Source of the DNA: Fibrisoma montanum
GTDB taxonomy: Bacteria > Bacteroidota > Bacteroidia > Cytophagales > Spirosomataceae
DNA length: 64,000 bases
Direction of reading: 5' to 3'
Assembly (NCBI RefSeq): GCF_003583365.1
Contig: NZ_QXED01000006.1
Coordinates: 62,001 to 126,000 of the forward strand
The notes under the pieces are model-generated. The model saw nothing but the letters and a program-made list of their open reading frames with translations, did no database searches and was not told the DNA's origin. This document shows, piece by piece, positions 1 to 8,907 of this stretch (positions within the stretch are counted from its first letter, which is position 1; the number at the start of each line of letters is the position of its first letter). Made by a program: the position numbers and the translations under genes.

Positions 1-839
1 CGGATTTCATGCTCTGGACTGGCGACAATACCTACACCCGCGAGGTAGACTGGAATACCCGCACGGGCGTGCTGCGCCGGTATACCCACACCCGGTCGCT
101 GCCCGAAATGCAGCCGTTGCTGGCCGCTACCCATAACTACGCCATCTGGGACGATCACGACTACGGCCCCAACGATTCGGACCGGAGCTACTGGATCAAA
201 CCGGTTACGCTGGAAGCCTTCAAGCTGTTCTGGGCCAATCCCAATTTCATCTTTAACGAGGGTTGCACCGGTACGTTCTTCTGGCAGGATTGCCAGTTTT
301 TTCTGCTCGACGACCGTACGTTCCGCGCCCCCAACGAAATGCCCGATGGCCCCGAAAAAGTGTATTTCGGCCCAAAGCAGCTTACCTGGCTGATCGACGC
401 CCTGCGGTTCAGCCGCGCTACGTTCAAGTTCATCGTAACCGGCGGGCAGGTTATCAATCCGGTGAAGGCGTTTGAAAACTATTCGATGTACGGCACCGAA
501 CGGGACCAACTGCTCAAAGCCATCGCCGACGCCAACATTCCCGGGGTGCTGTTTATTACCGGCGACCGCCACCACACGATCGTGCACAAGCTGGACCGGC
601 CCGGTACGTACCCGCTCTACGACCTGACCATTTCGCCCCTGACATCGGGCCCGGCCAAACCCCGTCCCGACGAACTTCAGCAGCCTACGTTTGTAGACGG
701 TACCCTTGTGACCGACCGTAATTTTGGCCTGTTTAGTGTCAGTGGTCCACTGAAAGACCGGGTGCTGACCATCGACGTGTATGATCAGAAGGGAGCAAAG
801 CGCTGGAACCGGACCATTCGAGCCAGCGAGCTGAAGTAA
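1..839 (+). CDS. PhoD-like metallophosphatase (alkaline phosphatase D family), 5' end outside window
   Basis: C-terminal part of a calcineurin-like phosphoesterase of the PhoD type, which hydrolyses phosphomono- or diesters, usually outside the cytoplasm. The reading frame is already open at base 3 (D-F before the first visible Met at base 9), so the true start lies upstream. Motifs seen include [17 protein letters not shown] (metal ligands) and TGDRHHT, in the order expected for PhoD enzymes. The signal peptide and first metal motif are not visible. The next gene on the same strand starts about 60 bp after the stop; co-transcription is possible but the functions are unrelated. Confidence 0.85.
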   Translation, partial: DFMLWTGDNTYTREVDWNTRTGVLRRYTHTRSLPEMQPLLAATHNYAIWDDHDYGPNDSDRSYWIKPVTLEAFKLFWANPNFIFNEGCTGTFFWQDCQFFLLDDRTFRAPNEMPDGPEKVYFGPKQLTWLIDALRFSRATFKFIVTGGQVINPVKAFENYSMYGTERDQLLKAIADANIPGVLFITGDRHHTIVHKLDRPGTYPLYDLTISPLTSGPAKPRPDELQQPTFVDGTLVTDRNFGLFSVSGPLKDRVLTIDVYDQKGAKRWNRTIRASELK

Positions 840-901
840 GGCCGGGATTACATGATTTCCCGGCACCCAACCCGGGCAAGCTGACAAAAATTACTACCAA
901 C

Positions 902-1630
902 ATGAACCTGGAACGTTTTCCTGACCACAATACCTTATCGCAGCACGCGGCCGAACGGATGGCGGCTATCATCCGGCAGAAACCCGATGCCATCATCTGT
1001 GTAGCCTCGGGCGATACACCCATCGAAACGTATCGGCGGTTCGTTGCGCTGGTGCAGGCGGGTGCGGTGGATATCGGCCGGTGTACGTTCGTTGGCCTGG
1101 ACGAATGGGTGGGTTTCGGGCCGGACGATATGGGCAGTTGCTCCTACTACGTCTACCGCGACCTGCTGACGCCCCTGGCGCTGCGCCCCGGGCAGATTTA
1201 CTACTTCAACGCCAGAGCCGACGACCTCCGGGCCGAGTGCGAACGTATCGACCGGGTCATTCTGGAACATGGAGGACTCGATCTGCTACTGGTCGGTATG
1301 GGCATGAATGGCCACATCGCCCTGAATGAGCCGGGGATACCGTTCTCCAACTACTGCCACGTAGCCGAACTGGCCGAGACAACCAAAACCGTAGGCCAGA
1401 AGTATTTTACCCAGGAAACCACACTTACGCAGGGCATCACCATCGGGCTGCGCCACCTGACCGAAGCCCGCGAGGTGATCCTGCTGGTCAGCGGAGCCAA
1501 AAAAGCCCAGATTCTGCATCAGGCCCTGACCGGGCCCGTAACGGAGGAGGTGCCGGCCAGCATCATCCAGACGCACCCCAACGCCTACGTCTGGGTCGAT
1601 GAAGGAGCCGGCAGTCTGCTACCGGCTTAA
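902..1630 (+). CDS. nagB: Glucosamine-6-phosphate deaminase / NagB-like sugar isomerase
   Basis: 242 residues, close to the usual NagB length. The family converts glucosamine 6-phosphate to fructose 6-phosphate plus ammonia in the cytoplasm; 6-phosphogluconolactonases share the fold. Visible motifs are the phosphate-binding SGDTP (residues 36-40), GLDEW with the probable general base D67, and GMGMNGHIALNEPG containing H138 and E143. The position equivalent to Asp141 of E. coli NagB is Asn136, a variant I recall from Bacillus-type NagB, so it is not necessarily inactivating. The length and GLDEW motif favour deaminase over lactonase. No other amino-sugar genes are adjacent. Confidence 0.75.
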   Translation: MNLERFPDHNTLSQHAAERMAAIIRQKPDAIICVASGDTPIETYRRFVALVQAGAVDIGRCTFVGLDEWVGFGPDDMGSCSYYVYRDLLTPLALRPGQIYYFNARADDLRAECERIDRVILEHGGLDLLLVGMGMNGHIALNEPGIPFSNYCHVAELAETTKTVGQKYFTQETTLTQGITIGLRHLTEAREVILLVSGAKKAQILHQALTGPVTEEVPASIIQTHPNAYVWVDEGAGSLLPA

Positions 1631-1668
1631 ACAGCAAGCCCCGGCCAGATGACCGGGGCTTGCTGTTT
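1629..1668. terminator. Bidirectional hairpin terminator
   Basis: Perfect 16-bp arms (1629-1644 and 1653-1668) with an 8-nt loop; the left arm overlaps the stop codon of the NagB-like gene. It sits between convergent genes, with A/T at the arm ends giving a U tract for both directions. Confidence 0.8.
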
Positions 1669-1694
1669 ACTGATTGATACGTCTGGGTCGACGA

Positions 1695-2222
1695 CTACGA
1701 CTGACCGTGCTTTTGTACGGGCACGGAAACGGTCATGTTATCCCAGGCAATGGTTACGCTGCTGTTCGCAGGCGTGATGGTCAATTTTTCAATTGGCGAC
1801 TTGGCCGCCGATACCGGCACTTTCACCTGAGCAACGTCGCTGGCTTTGATTTTATCGTAATCGTAGGCACCCCACTGGCCCAGCGTACTGTTCAGGATAA
1901 CCGTCCACTCTTTCTCATTGGGAATCGTAAAGAGCGTGTAGGTGCCGGCTTTCACCATTTTACCGCCAAACATCACATCATTTTTAAACGTAATCTCGGT
2001 AGCTTCATTAGCGCCTGTCCGCCACACTTTACCGTATTTTTCGAGACCCTTCTCACCAAAAATTACCCGTCCCCGCTTCGACGGCTGACCGTAAGCAACT
2101 TTGATGGATTTGTCAGGGCTCTCGACGGTCACACGTGGACTCATAGGGGGTTTTTTATCCTGTGCCTGAGCCATGGATACCATTGCAAACAGAACAAACA
2201 GAAAGGCACTGATCTTTTTCAT
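1695..2222 (-). CDS. DUF2911 domain secreted protein
   Basis: 175 residues from the ATG at 2222, chosen because it starts a clear signal peptide (MKKISAFLFVLFAMVSMAQA). The upstream in-frame extension is AT-rich and not signal-like. The mature part matches DUF2911 as I know it from Bacteroidota: SPRVTVESPDKSI, a YGQPSKRGRVIFG motif and a GTYTLFTIPN motif. Function is unknown; the protein is probably periplasmic or surface attached. It is transcribed alone, converging on the NagB-like gene and divergent from the acyl-CoA dehydrogenase. Confidence 0.8.
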   Translation of the reverse strand: MKKISAFLFVLFAMVSMAQAQDKKPPMSPRVTVESPDKSIKVAYGQPSKRGRVIFGEKGLEKYGKVWRTGANEATEITFKNDVMFGGKMVKAGTYTLFTIPNEKEWTVILNSTLGQWGAYDYDKIKASDVAQVKVPVSAAKSPIEKLTITPANSSVTIAWDNMTVSVPVQKHGQS

Positions 2223-2373
2223 ACGTACGATCTGGTTTTTGTAAGTATCGTTGAATACGACACAAAGTAAACGATAGTTTTTGGTGTCCAATATAATTAT
2301 CAAGTAGAATTACAGTATTTTTACTGACTAATGGTATGCACGCATACCACTTTTCCTCAACCGTTTCATCCGT

Positions 2374-4167
2374 ATGGCAACTCCGTATTTTAGTAAGCGC
2401 AACCTGCAGTTTCTGCTCCACGAAGTCTTTCGGGCCGAGGAACTGACTCAATATGAGTACTTCAGTGCCCACGACCGCGAGACCTTCAACCTGGCCCTTG
2501 ATTCGGCAACCTCTATCGCCGACACCCTCATGCATCCGTATCTGAAGGAGATTGACAAGAATCAGCCAGAGCTCAGAAATGGCCAGGTAACGGTACATCC
2601 GAAGGTCAGAGACTACCTGAAGGCCATGGGCGACGCCGGACTGATTGGCGCAGGTTTCTCCTTCGAACACGGCGGGCAGCAGCTTCCCGAACTGATCAGT
2701 TCCAGCATCGGCTTCATCCTGATGGCGGCCAACAACGGCATGATGTACACCGGCCTGACCTCAGGAGCCGCTCACCTCATTACGTCGTTTGGATCGCCGG
2801 AGCTGCAGGCAGCGTATGTACCTAACATGCTGGCCGGTACGTGGCAGGGCACTATGGCCCTTACCGAACCGCAGGCCGGCTCTTCTCTTTCCGATGTTAG
2901 TACAACGGCTTACCCGCAGCCTGACGGCAGCTATAAAATCAAAGGGCAAAAGGTCTTTATTTCGGCCGGCGACCACGATGCCACCGACAATATTATTCAC
3001 CTGATGCTGGCCCGCATTGAAGGAGCGCCCAGGGGGACTAAGGGCATTTCGCTGTTTGTGGTACCGAAATACCGGCTCGACGGCACCGACAACGACGTAA
3101 CGTCGACGGGTATCTACCACAAAATGGGTCAGCATGGGGTTCCGGCCATGCACCTGACGATGGGTGAGCGCGACGATTGCATTGGCTACCTCGTTGGGGA
3201 ACCGCACCACGGGCTCCCGTACATGTTCCAGATGATGAACGAGGCCCGGATTGGGGTGGGTATGACGGCTGCAGCCATCGCTACGGCGGCTTACCACGCG
3301 GCTCTTCAGTACGCCCGCGAGCGCCCCCAGAGCCGTCGCCTGAATGAGAAAAGCCAGCTTGATAGTCCCCAAACGCCCATCATCAACCACCCCGACGTCC
3401 GGCGGATGCTGCTGTTTCAGAAAGCGGTTACGGAAGGTTCCTTATCGCTGCTGCTCGAAGCCGCCCGGCTCTACGACATCAGCCAGGTAGCCGAGGGTGA
3501 CGAGAAAGAAAATGCGTTTCTGCTGCTCGACCTGCTGATGCCCATGGCCAAGAGTTACCCGTCGGAGATGGGCGTTCAGTCGGTCAGCCAGAGCGTGCAG
3601 ACGTTTGGCGGATACGGCTATACGGAAGACTTTCCGGTAGAACAGCTTTACCGGGATATTCGCATTACGCCCATCTACGAAGGCACGACGGGCATTCAGG
3701 CGCAGGATCTGCTGGGTCGGAAAATGACCATGAAGGGCGGTAAGGCTCCGCAGCTGCTGTTCGCCGAAATAAGCAAGACGATTGCCGAAGCCGGTACGTT
3801 CGACGATCTGAAACCCTATGCCGACCAGCTCACGGCCGAGTTGAAACGAACGCAGGACGTAATGATGGCCCTGATGCCGCATGCGCAGCAGGGAAATATC
3901 GAACGCTACCTGTCGGATGCTACGTTGTTCCTCGACCTGATGGGTATCGTAGTTGTGGCCTGGCAGTGGCTGAAGCAGGCCGTTGTGGCCAAACAGGCTC
4001 TGCTGACCCAGAACCCGCAGGGCGACGAACTGGCCTTTTACGAAGGGAAGATTCACACGATGAAGTTTTTCTTCCACTACGAAGTGCCCAAAACGCTGGG
4101 GCTCGCCGTGCGGCTGAAGGATACGGAAGTGCTGACAATCGTATCGGAGAAAGAGCTGGCACTGTAG
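2374..4167 (+). CDS. Acyl-CoA dehydrogenase (long, ~600-residue type)
   Basis: FAD-dependent oxidation of acyl-CoA to trans-2-enoyl-CoA in beta-oxidation. 597 residues, longer than the ~380-residue core because it has an N-terminal lid segment and a C-terminal extension, as in the DmdC/long-chain type enzymes. Seen: ALTEPQAGSSLSDV (substrate/FAD loop), the middle beta domain with GQKVFISAGDHD, and QTFGGYGYTEDFPVEQLYRD followed by IYEGTTGIQ, in which E436 fits the catalytic base. The C-terminal 120 residues are helical, as in acyl-CoA dehydrogenase C-terminal-like domains. No other beta-oxidation genes are next to it. Confidence 0.88.
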   Translation: MATPYFSKRNLQFLLHEVFRAEELTQYEYFSAHDRETFNLALDSATSIADTLMHPYLKEIDKNQPELRNGQVTVHPKVRDYLKAMGDAGLIGAGFSFEHGGQQLPELISSSIGFILMAANNGMMYTGLTSGAAHLITSFGSPELQAAYVPNMLAGTWQGTMALTEPQAGSSLSDVSTTAYPQPDGSYKIKGQKVFISAGDHDATDNIIHLMLARIEGAPRGTKGISLFVVPKYRLDGTDNDVTSTGIYHKMGQHGVPAMHLTMGERDDCIGYLVGEPHHGLPYMFQMMNEARIGVGMTAAAIATAAYHAALQYARERPQSRRLNEKSQLDSPQTPIINHPDVRRMLLFQKAVTEGSLSLLLEAARLYDISQVAEGDEKENAFLLLDLLMPMAKSYPSEMGVQSVSQSVQTFGGYGYTEDFPVEQLYRDIRITPIYEGTTGIQAQDLLGRKMTMKGGKAPQLLFAEISKTIAEAGTFDDLKPYADQLTAELKRTQDVMMALMPHAQQGNIERYLSDATLFLDLMGIVVVAWQWLKQAVVAKQALLTQNPQGDELAFYEGKIHTMKFFFHYEVPKTLGLAVRLKDTEVLTIVSEKELAL

Positions 4168-4193
4168 TATTCTATAATTATCTATGGCTTAGT

Positions 4194-4230
4194 TTTTCTG
4201 TCATCCCAATGAACGAGGGATGACAGAAAA
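4194..4230. terminator. Hairpin terminator 1 after acyl-CoA dehydrogenase
   Basis: 14-bp perfect arms (4194-4207 and 4217-4230) with flanking T and A tracts, 26 bp after the stop codon. It abuts a second hairpin. Confidence 0.75.
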
Positions 4231-4254
4231 CGCCCGGTTCGAACCGGGCGTTTT
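4231..4254 (+). terminator. Hairpin terminator 2, tandem
   Basis: A 20-bp perfect GC-rich palindrome (4231-4250) followed by TTTT. It lies immediately after the first hairpin, giving a tandem terminator. Confidence 0.75.
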
Positions 4255-4324
4255 GGTTCCTGAGGCATAACAGCGGGTTATCGGGCATAGTATACTTTTA
4301 ATCGGTCGCATACTGATAAGCTCG

Positions 4325-4332
4325 TACCTTTG
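4325..4332 (+). promoter_or_regulatory. Bacteroidota -7 promoter box TACCTTTG
   Basis: Exact match to TAnnTTTG, 25 bp before the hydrolase ATG at 4357; transcription would start just upstream of the start codon. Confidence 0.6.
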
Positions 4333-4356
4333 TGGTTTAGTCAACTACGTTGTCGA

Positions 4357-5376
4357 ATGCCTTTGATTGCTCCATCGAGTTATCAGCCACCGGCCCGGCT
4401 CTGGAACGGCCACCTGCAAACGATTGCCCCCTCCTTGTTCCGCAAGGTTGCGGTTTCCTACACCCGCGAACGCATCGATACGCCCGACGATGATTTTCTG
4501 GATCTGGATTGGGCGGAGGGCTCGGGGCATGGGGCTGGGGGTGCAGGCATGCTTCCTACGCCCGAAGCCCCGAGCCCCAAACCACCCTTAGCCATCCTCT
4601 CCCACGGTCTCGAAGGCGACACAACCCGGCCGTATCTGGCGGGGATGGTCCGGCATCTGACCCGGAACGGCTTCGACTGCCTGGCCTGGCACTACCGATC
4701 GTGCAGCGGTGAACTGAACCGGCAGGCCCGGTTCTACCACATTGGCGAAACGAGCGACCTGGACCTGGTCATCAACTACGCCCTCGACAAAGGATACACG
4801 TCGGTTAATCTGGTCGGTTTCAGCGCGGGCGGCAACGTAACGCTCAAATACCTCGGTGAGCGGGGCGATACGGTGCACCCGGCCATTCGGCGGGCCGTGG
4901 TGTTCTCGGTACCGCTGGACCTGATTACCGCTACCAGACGACTCGAAACCTGGGACAGCCTGATCTACAATTACCGGTTCAGCCGGACCCTCAAGCGCAA
5001 GGTGTTTGAGAAAGCGAAGGTGATGCCGGATAAAATCAACATCGATGGCCTGCGAAAAGCCCGGACGGTCCGCGAATTTGACGATCTGATCACGGCCCCG
5101 CTTCACGGCTTCCGGGACGTAACCGACTACTATACCCGCAACAGTTCGCTGCAGTTTGTATCAAAAATCACCGTACCGACCCTGATTGTTAACGCGCGGA
5201 ATGACCCTTTTCTGTCGCCCGAATGTTTCCCCGAACAACTGGCGCGGGAACTAGCAAACGTATGGATGGAGTTTCCGCAGCAGGGCGGCCACTGTGGCTT
5301 CCCGTCAAAGACCGGTGGCCTTGCTGGTACGTACTGGTCGGAAGAGCGGGCCGTAGCGTTTTTAAAGGAAGCTTAA
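4357..5376 (+). CDS. YheT-type alpha/beta hydrolase with in-frame G-rich insert
   Basis: 339 residues from the ATG at 4357; an upstream TTG would put the start inside the promoter box. The family is alpha/beta-fold esterases of the YheT/EMB8 group. Seen: a WNGHLQT N-terminal motif typical of the group, SHGLEGDTTRPY oxyanion region, nucleophile elbow GFSAGGN (S156), NARNDPFLS (acid) and QGGHCGF (base). Residues about 54-77, rich in Gly, Ala and Pro, lie between the D-L-D-W strand and the HGLEG strand and are encoded by a hairpin-forming insert (separate entry). The insert looks like an in-frame repeat in a surface loop. Substrate unknown. Confidence 0.82.
   Translation: MPLIAPSSYQPPARLWNGHLQTIAPSLFRKVAVSYTRERIDTPDDDFLDLDWAEGSGHGAGGAGMLPTPEAPSPKPPLAILSHGLEGDTTRPYLAGMVRHLTRNGFDCLAWHYRSCSGELNRQARFYHIGETSDLDLVINYALDKGYTSVNLVGFSAGGNVTLKYLGERGDTVHPAIRRAVVFSVPLDLITATRRLETWDSLIYNYRFSRTLKRKVFEKAKVMPDKINIDGLRKARTVREFDDLITAPLHGFRDVTDYYTRNSSLQFVSKITVPTLIVNARNDPFLSPECFPEQLARELANVWMEFPQQGGHCGFPSKTGGLAGTYWSEERAVAFLKEA
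4518..4577 (+). repeat. G-rich palindromic insert inside the hydrolase gene
   Basis: Arms GGGCTCGGGGC (4518-4528) and its perfect complement (4567-4577) enclose a 38-nt loop containing GGGGCATGGGGC. The reading frame stays open through it. The word GGGCATGGGGC recurs on the opposite strand in the hairpin at the end of xerD (56131-56199), so this is probably a copy of a dispersed element. Confidence 0.55.
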
Positions 5377-5493
5377 CCCGGGTTATGTAAAACCGCTGAC
5401 AAACCAAGCGGATGCGCATCATTCGACCCCGTGCTGTTCTGACCCATAACCACTTTGGTATCGATTATGAACTGATTTGGTGAATTATAACCG

Positions 5494-5501
5494 TACCTTT
5501 G
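5494..5501 (+). promoter_or_regulatory. Bacteroidota -7 promoter box TACCTTTG
   Basis: Exact TAnnTTTG match about 80 bp before the SerB-SerA fusion gene, with a TTTG -33-like word about 20 bp further up. It probably drives the fusion gene and the downstream aminotransferase. Confidence 0.6.
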
Positions 5502-5582
5502 TCTTCACTTCAACAAACTATCGAACCGATATTAAAAAGAGTCGCCCGGCGACTCAGTTGTTGAATCAGCCTGAATACTACT

Positions 5583-7568
5583 ATGCTTACCAAAGCTTCC
5601 AATGTCGGCACAACCGACCAGGGTCCAACACCCACAGAGCACGGAACGCCCGATCGTGGCCCGGCTGAACGCAGCCCGACTGATCAAACGTACTTTGTCA
5701 TTGATTTCGACAGCACCTTTACGAAGGTTGAAGCGCTCGACGTACTGGGTGAGATCTCGCTCATTGGCCGGCCCGACCGCGACGATGTGCTGAATCAGAT
5801 CAAGGTCATCACCGATCGGGGCATGTCGGGTGAGATTTCGCTGGCCGAATCCCTCCGGCTCCGTCTGAAACTGCTGAATGCGCACCGGGACCATCTGCCG
5901 GCGCTCGTTGAAACGCTGATGGGTAAAATTTCCGATTCGTTTCAACGTAATAAATCGTTCCTGACCGAAAACGCTGACCGCATTTACGTTGTGTCGAGTG
6001 GGTTCAGAGAGTTCATCGTGCCCATCGTTACGGCACTGGGTATCAAGGAAGACCACGTTTTTGCCAATACGTTTGAGTTCGACGAAGCGGGCAACATCAC
6101 CGGCTGCGACTGCAACAATCCGCTTTCGACCGACAAAGGTAAGGTCAAGCTCATCCGCGATATGAAACTCGACGGCGACGTGTACGTCATCGGCGACGGT
6201 TACACGGACTACGAAATCCGGGAGGCTGGTCTGGCCAACAAATTCTATGCGTTCACGGAAAACGTTGTTCGTCCGAAAGTGATCGAGAAAGCCGATTCCA
6301 TCTCGCCGTCGCTGGACGATTTTCTCTTTGAAAACAAGCTGAGCCGGAGTCAGTCGTACCCGAAGAGCCGGATTAAAGTTCTGCTGCTCGAAAATGTTCA
6401 CCCCGTAGCGGTGCAGTTGTTCGAACAGGAAGGCTTTAACGTCGAGATCCGCAAGGGTGCCCTCGACGAAGATGAGCTGATTGAAGCCATCCAGGGCGTT
6501 CATATTCTTGGTATCCGCTCAAAGACGCAGGTGACACGCCGGGTCATCGACAGTGCCAGCAAACTGATGGCCATCGGGGCGTTCTGCATCGGTACGAACC
6601 AGATCGACCTGGAAGCCTGCACCGAAAAAGGCATTGCCGTGTTCAATGCCCCCTATAGCAACACCCGGTCGGTAGTGGAACTGGCCATCGGCGAAATCAT
6701 CATGCTCATCCGGAACATCGTCCCCAAGAGCAACCTGATGCACAAAGGTGTATGGGACAAATCGGCGAAAAACAGCTTTGAAGTCCGGGGCAAGAAACTG
6801 GGTCTGATCGGCTACGGTAATATCGGCACGCAGCTTTCGGTTGTGGCCGAAGCTTTGGGTATGGAAGTCTATTTCTACGACGTAGTGGACAAACTGGCCC
6901 TTGGCAACGCCCGCAAGTGCAAATCGCTCGACGAACTACTGGCGGTTTCGGACATCATCAGCCTGCACACCGACGGGCGCAAGGAAAACAAAGGCCTGAT
7001 CAGCTACCGGGAGTTCGGGATGATGAAAAATGGCGTGATTTTTCTGAATCTGTCGCGTGGTCATATCGTAGACATTCCGGCGCTGGTCGATGCCATCGAG
7101 CGGGGCAAGGTAGCCGGCGCGGGCATTGACGTGTTCCCCTACGAACCGAAAACAAATCAGGAGGAATTTATAAACGACCTGCGTAACCTGCCGAACGTTA
7201 TTCTGACCCCACACATCGGGGGCAGCACGGAAGAAGCTCAGGAAAACATCGGCAACTTCGTGCCGGGCAAGCTGCTGGAATACATCAACAACGGCAGCAC
7301 CTACGGCAGCGTAAATTTTCCGGAACTGCAACTCCCCCTGCTGAAAGGGTCGCACCGGCTGCTGCATATCCACGCGAATGTACCGGGCATTCTGGCGCAG
7401 ATGAATAACATTTTCGGCAAGTACCACATCAATATTCAGGGACAGTATCTGAAAACGACCGAGCAGATCGGCTACGTCATCTCCGACATTGCCAAAAACT
7501 ACTCCGACGAAGTCGTGCAGGAACTGAAGAATATTGACAATACCATCAAGTTCAGATTGTTGTATTAA
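5583..7568 (+). CDS. Bifunctional phosphoserine phosphatase / D-3-phosphoglycerate dehydrogenase fusion
   Basis: 661 residues. After about 35 low-complexity residues comes a HAD-type phosphoserine phosphatase domain (residues ~36-250): nucleophile motif DFDST (D41, D43), VVSSGF, DKGKVKLIRD and GDGYTD. A linker leads to a phosphoglycerate dehydrogenase domain (~262-575) with GIRSKTQ, the NAD-binding GLIGYGNIG (407-415), SRGHIVD (R492), VFPYEP (E521) and TPHIGGSTEEA (H544). Residues ~590-661 form an ACT-like domain suggesting serine feedback. Thus the first and last steps of serine synthesis are on one chain, and the next gene is a candidate for the middle step. All domains keep their key residues, so both activities are plausible. 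Confidence 0.88.
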   Translation: MLTKASNVGTTDQGPTPTEHGTPDRGPAERSPTDQTYFVIDFDSTFTKVEALDVLGEISLIGRPDRDDVLNQIKVITDRGMSGEISLAESLRLRLKLLNAHRDHLPALVETLMGKISDSFQRNKSFLTENADRIYVVSSGFREFIVPIVTALGIKEDHVFANTFEFDEAGNITGCDCNNPLSTDKGKVKLIRDMKLDGDVYVIGDGYTDYEIREAGLANKFYAFTENVVRPKVIEKADSISPSLDDFLFENKLSRSQSYPKSRIKVLLLENVHPVAVQLFEQEGFNVEIRKGALDEDELIEAIQGVHILGIRSKTQVTRRVIDSASKLMAIGAFCIGTNQIDLEACTEKGIAVFNAPYSNTRSVVELAIGEIIMLIRNIVPKSNLMHKGVWDKSAKNSFEVRGKKLGLIGYGNIGTQLSVVAEALGMEVYFYDVVDKLALGNARKCKSLDELLAVSDIISLHTDGRKENKGLISYREFGMMKNGVIFLNLSRGHIVDIPALVDAIERGKVAGAGIDVFPYEPKTNQEEFINDLRNLPNVILTPHIGGSTEEAQENIGNFVPGKLLEYINNGSTYGSVNFPELQLPLLKGSHRLLHIHANVPGILAQMNNIFGKYHINIQGQYLKTTEQIGYVISDIAKNYSDEVVQELKNIDNTIKFRLLY

Positions 7569-7663
7569 AAGGAGGAGGGAGGAAAGGAGTAAGGGAGAAA
7601 AGGAAATTGGCAATCCTGCTTTTCCCCTTCCTCCTTTCCTCCCCTTCCTCCTTTCCTCCTTTC
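7567..7663 (+). repeat. Purine/pyrimidine hairpin repeat, copy 1
   Basis: An almost pure purine arm (7567-7607, rich in AGGAGG and GGAAAGG) is followed by a short loop and an almost pure pyrimidine arm (7619-7663) ending at the next ATG. The downstream gene therefore has no Shine-Dalgarno sequence. Related copies lie at 18830-18897 and 51305-51395. Confidence 0.65.
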
Positions 7664-7664
7664 T

Positions 7665-8741
7665 ATGAAAAACACCTACTTCACGCCCGGCCCGGCCGAG
7701 TTATATCCAACGTTTTATCAACACCTGCAAACGGCGCTGGATGAGCAGATCGGCTCCATTTCGCACCGCAGCCAGACGTTTCGGGATATTTATAAGCATA
7801 CCGACGAGCAACTCCGTACCTTGCTCAATATTCCGGCCACGCACGGTATTTTCTTTACCGGGTCCGCGTCGGAAGTGTGGGAGCGGATACTGCTCAATTG
7901 CGTCGAGCACGAGAGTTTTCACCTGGTCAACGGGTCGTTTTCAAGAAAATTTTACGACTACGCCCAGTCACTGCACAAATACGCCCACCTGGCCGAAAAG
8001 CCGTTTGGTGAGGGGTTCGACTACGCCGACATAGAGGTGCCCGAATACGCCGAACTGGTCTGCGTAACTCACAACGAAACCTCGTCGGGGGTGCAGATGC
8101 GTCCGGCCGAAATCCATAAACTGAAGCGGAAATACAGTAAAAAGCTGTTCTGCGTCGACATCGTGTCCTCGGCCCCCTACCCCGATCTTGATTTCAGCAT
8201 CATCGACTCGGCGTTCTTTTCGGTACAGAAAGCGTTCGGCATGCCCGCCGGACTGGGCGTCTGGATCGCCGGGAAATCCTGTCTGGAAAAAGCTGAGCGC
8301 CTGCAACGCTACGACGGCATGACGATCGGTGCCCATCATACCCTGCCGACGCTCTGGAAAAACTACCAGACGTTTGAAACGCCCGCTACGCCCAATGTGC
8401 TGGGCATTTACATTCTGGGGAAGATAGCGGAAGATTTCAACCGGATCGGCATCGACACCCTGCGTCGGCAAACCGAGGAAAAAGCCCGGATGCTGTACAA
8501 ATTCCTGGAAAACCACGCTGACTATGAGCCTTTTGTAGCCGACGACAGACACCGGTCCCAGACGGTCATCGTTGCTAAGACGAAGCAGCCTTCGGCCGAC
8601 GTAATCAACGCGGCCCGACAGGCCAATATGGTTATAGGCAGCGGTTACGGTAAGTTCAAAGAGTCGCAGATACGTATTGCCAACTTCCCGGCAACTTCGG
8701 TTGACCAGGTAGCGGCCCTCATTGAGCAATTAAAAAAGTAG
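7665..8741 (+). CDS. Class V aminotransferase, probable phosphoserine aminotransferase
   Basis: 358 residues, PLP-dependent fold type I. The N-terminus FTPGPAELYP and SHRSQTF match the phosphoserine/alanine-glyoxylate aminotransferase class. FTGSASEVWE binds the cofactor phosphate, VDIVSSAPYP carries the PLP-ring aspartate, and SVQKAFGMPAG holds the Schiff-base lysine K189. The gene follows the SerB-SerA fusion in the same direction, separated only by a hairpin repeat. This strongly suggests it converts 3-phosphohydroxypyruvate to phosphoserine. It differs from classical SerC, so the assignment rests on family plus context. A second paralogue lies at 53699-54715. Confidence 0.78.
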   Translation: MKNTYFTPGPAELYPTFYQHLQTALDEQIGSISHRSQTFRDIYKHTDEQLRTLLNIPATHGIFFTGSASEVWERILLNCVEHESFHLVNGSFSRKFYDYAQSLHKYAHLAEKPFGEGFDYADIEVPEYAELVCVTHNETSSGVQMRPAEIHKLKRKYSKKLFCVDIVSSAPYPDLDFSIIDSAFFSVQKAFGMPAGLGVWIAGKSCLEKAERLQRYDGMTIGAHHTLPTLWKNYQTFETPATPNVLGIYILGKIAEDFNRIGIDTLRRQTEEKARMLYKFLENHADYEPFVADDRHRSQTVIVAKTKQPSADVINAARQANMVIGSGYGKFKESQIRIANFPATSVDQVAALIEQLKK

Positions 8742-8769
8742 CCGCGCAAATTTAACATTATAAGGCATG

Positions 8770-8801
8770 AAGTCCACTGTTAAGCTACGGTGGACTTTTT
8801 T
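8770..8801 (+). terminator. Rho-independent terminator after the serine operon
   Basis: 8-bp arms AAGTCCAC/GTGGACTT (8770-8777, 8790-8797) followed by a T run; 28 bp after the aminotransferase stop. Confidence 0.8.
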
Positions 8802-8907
8802 GTTGTATTTTACCGGCATCACCATTCTGACCGGCTAAACCTTAAATTTCTTTTTTAGTTAATGAGTTAGTAGTTCCAGACACACAAAAACGCATAACTC
8901 AACGACT

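Noticed and set aside
4330-4356. TTG start for the hydrolase
   Set aside because: It lies inside the TACCTTTG promoter box; the ATG at 4357 fits family N-termini.
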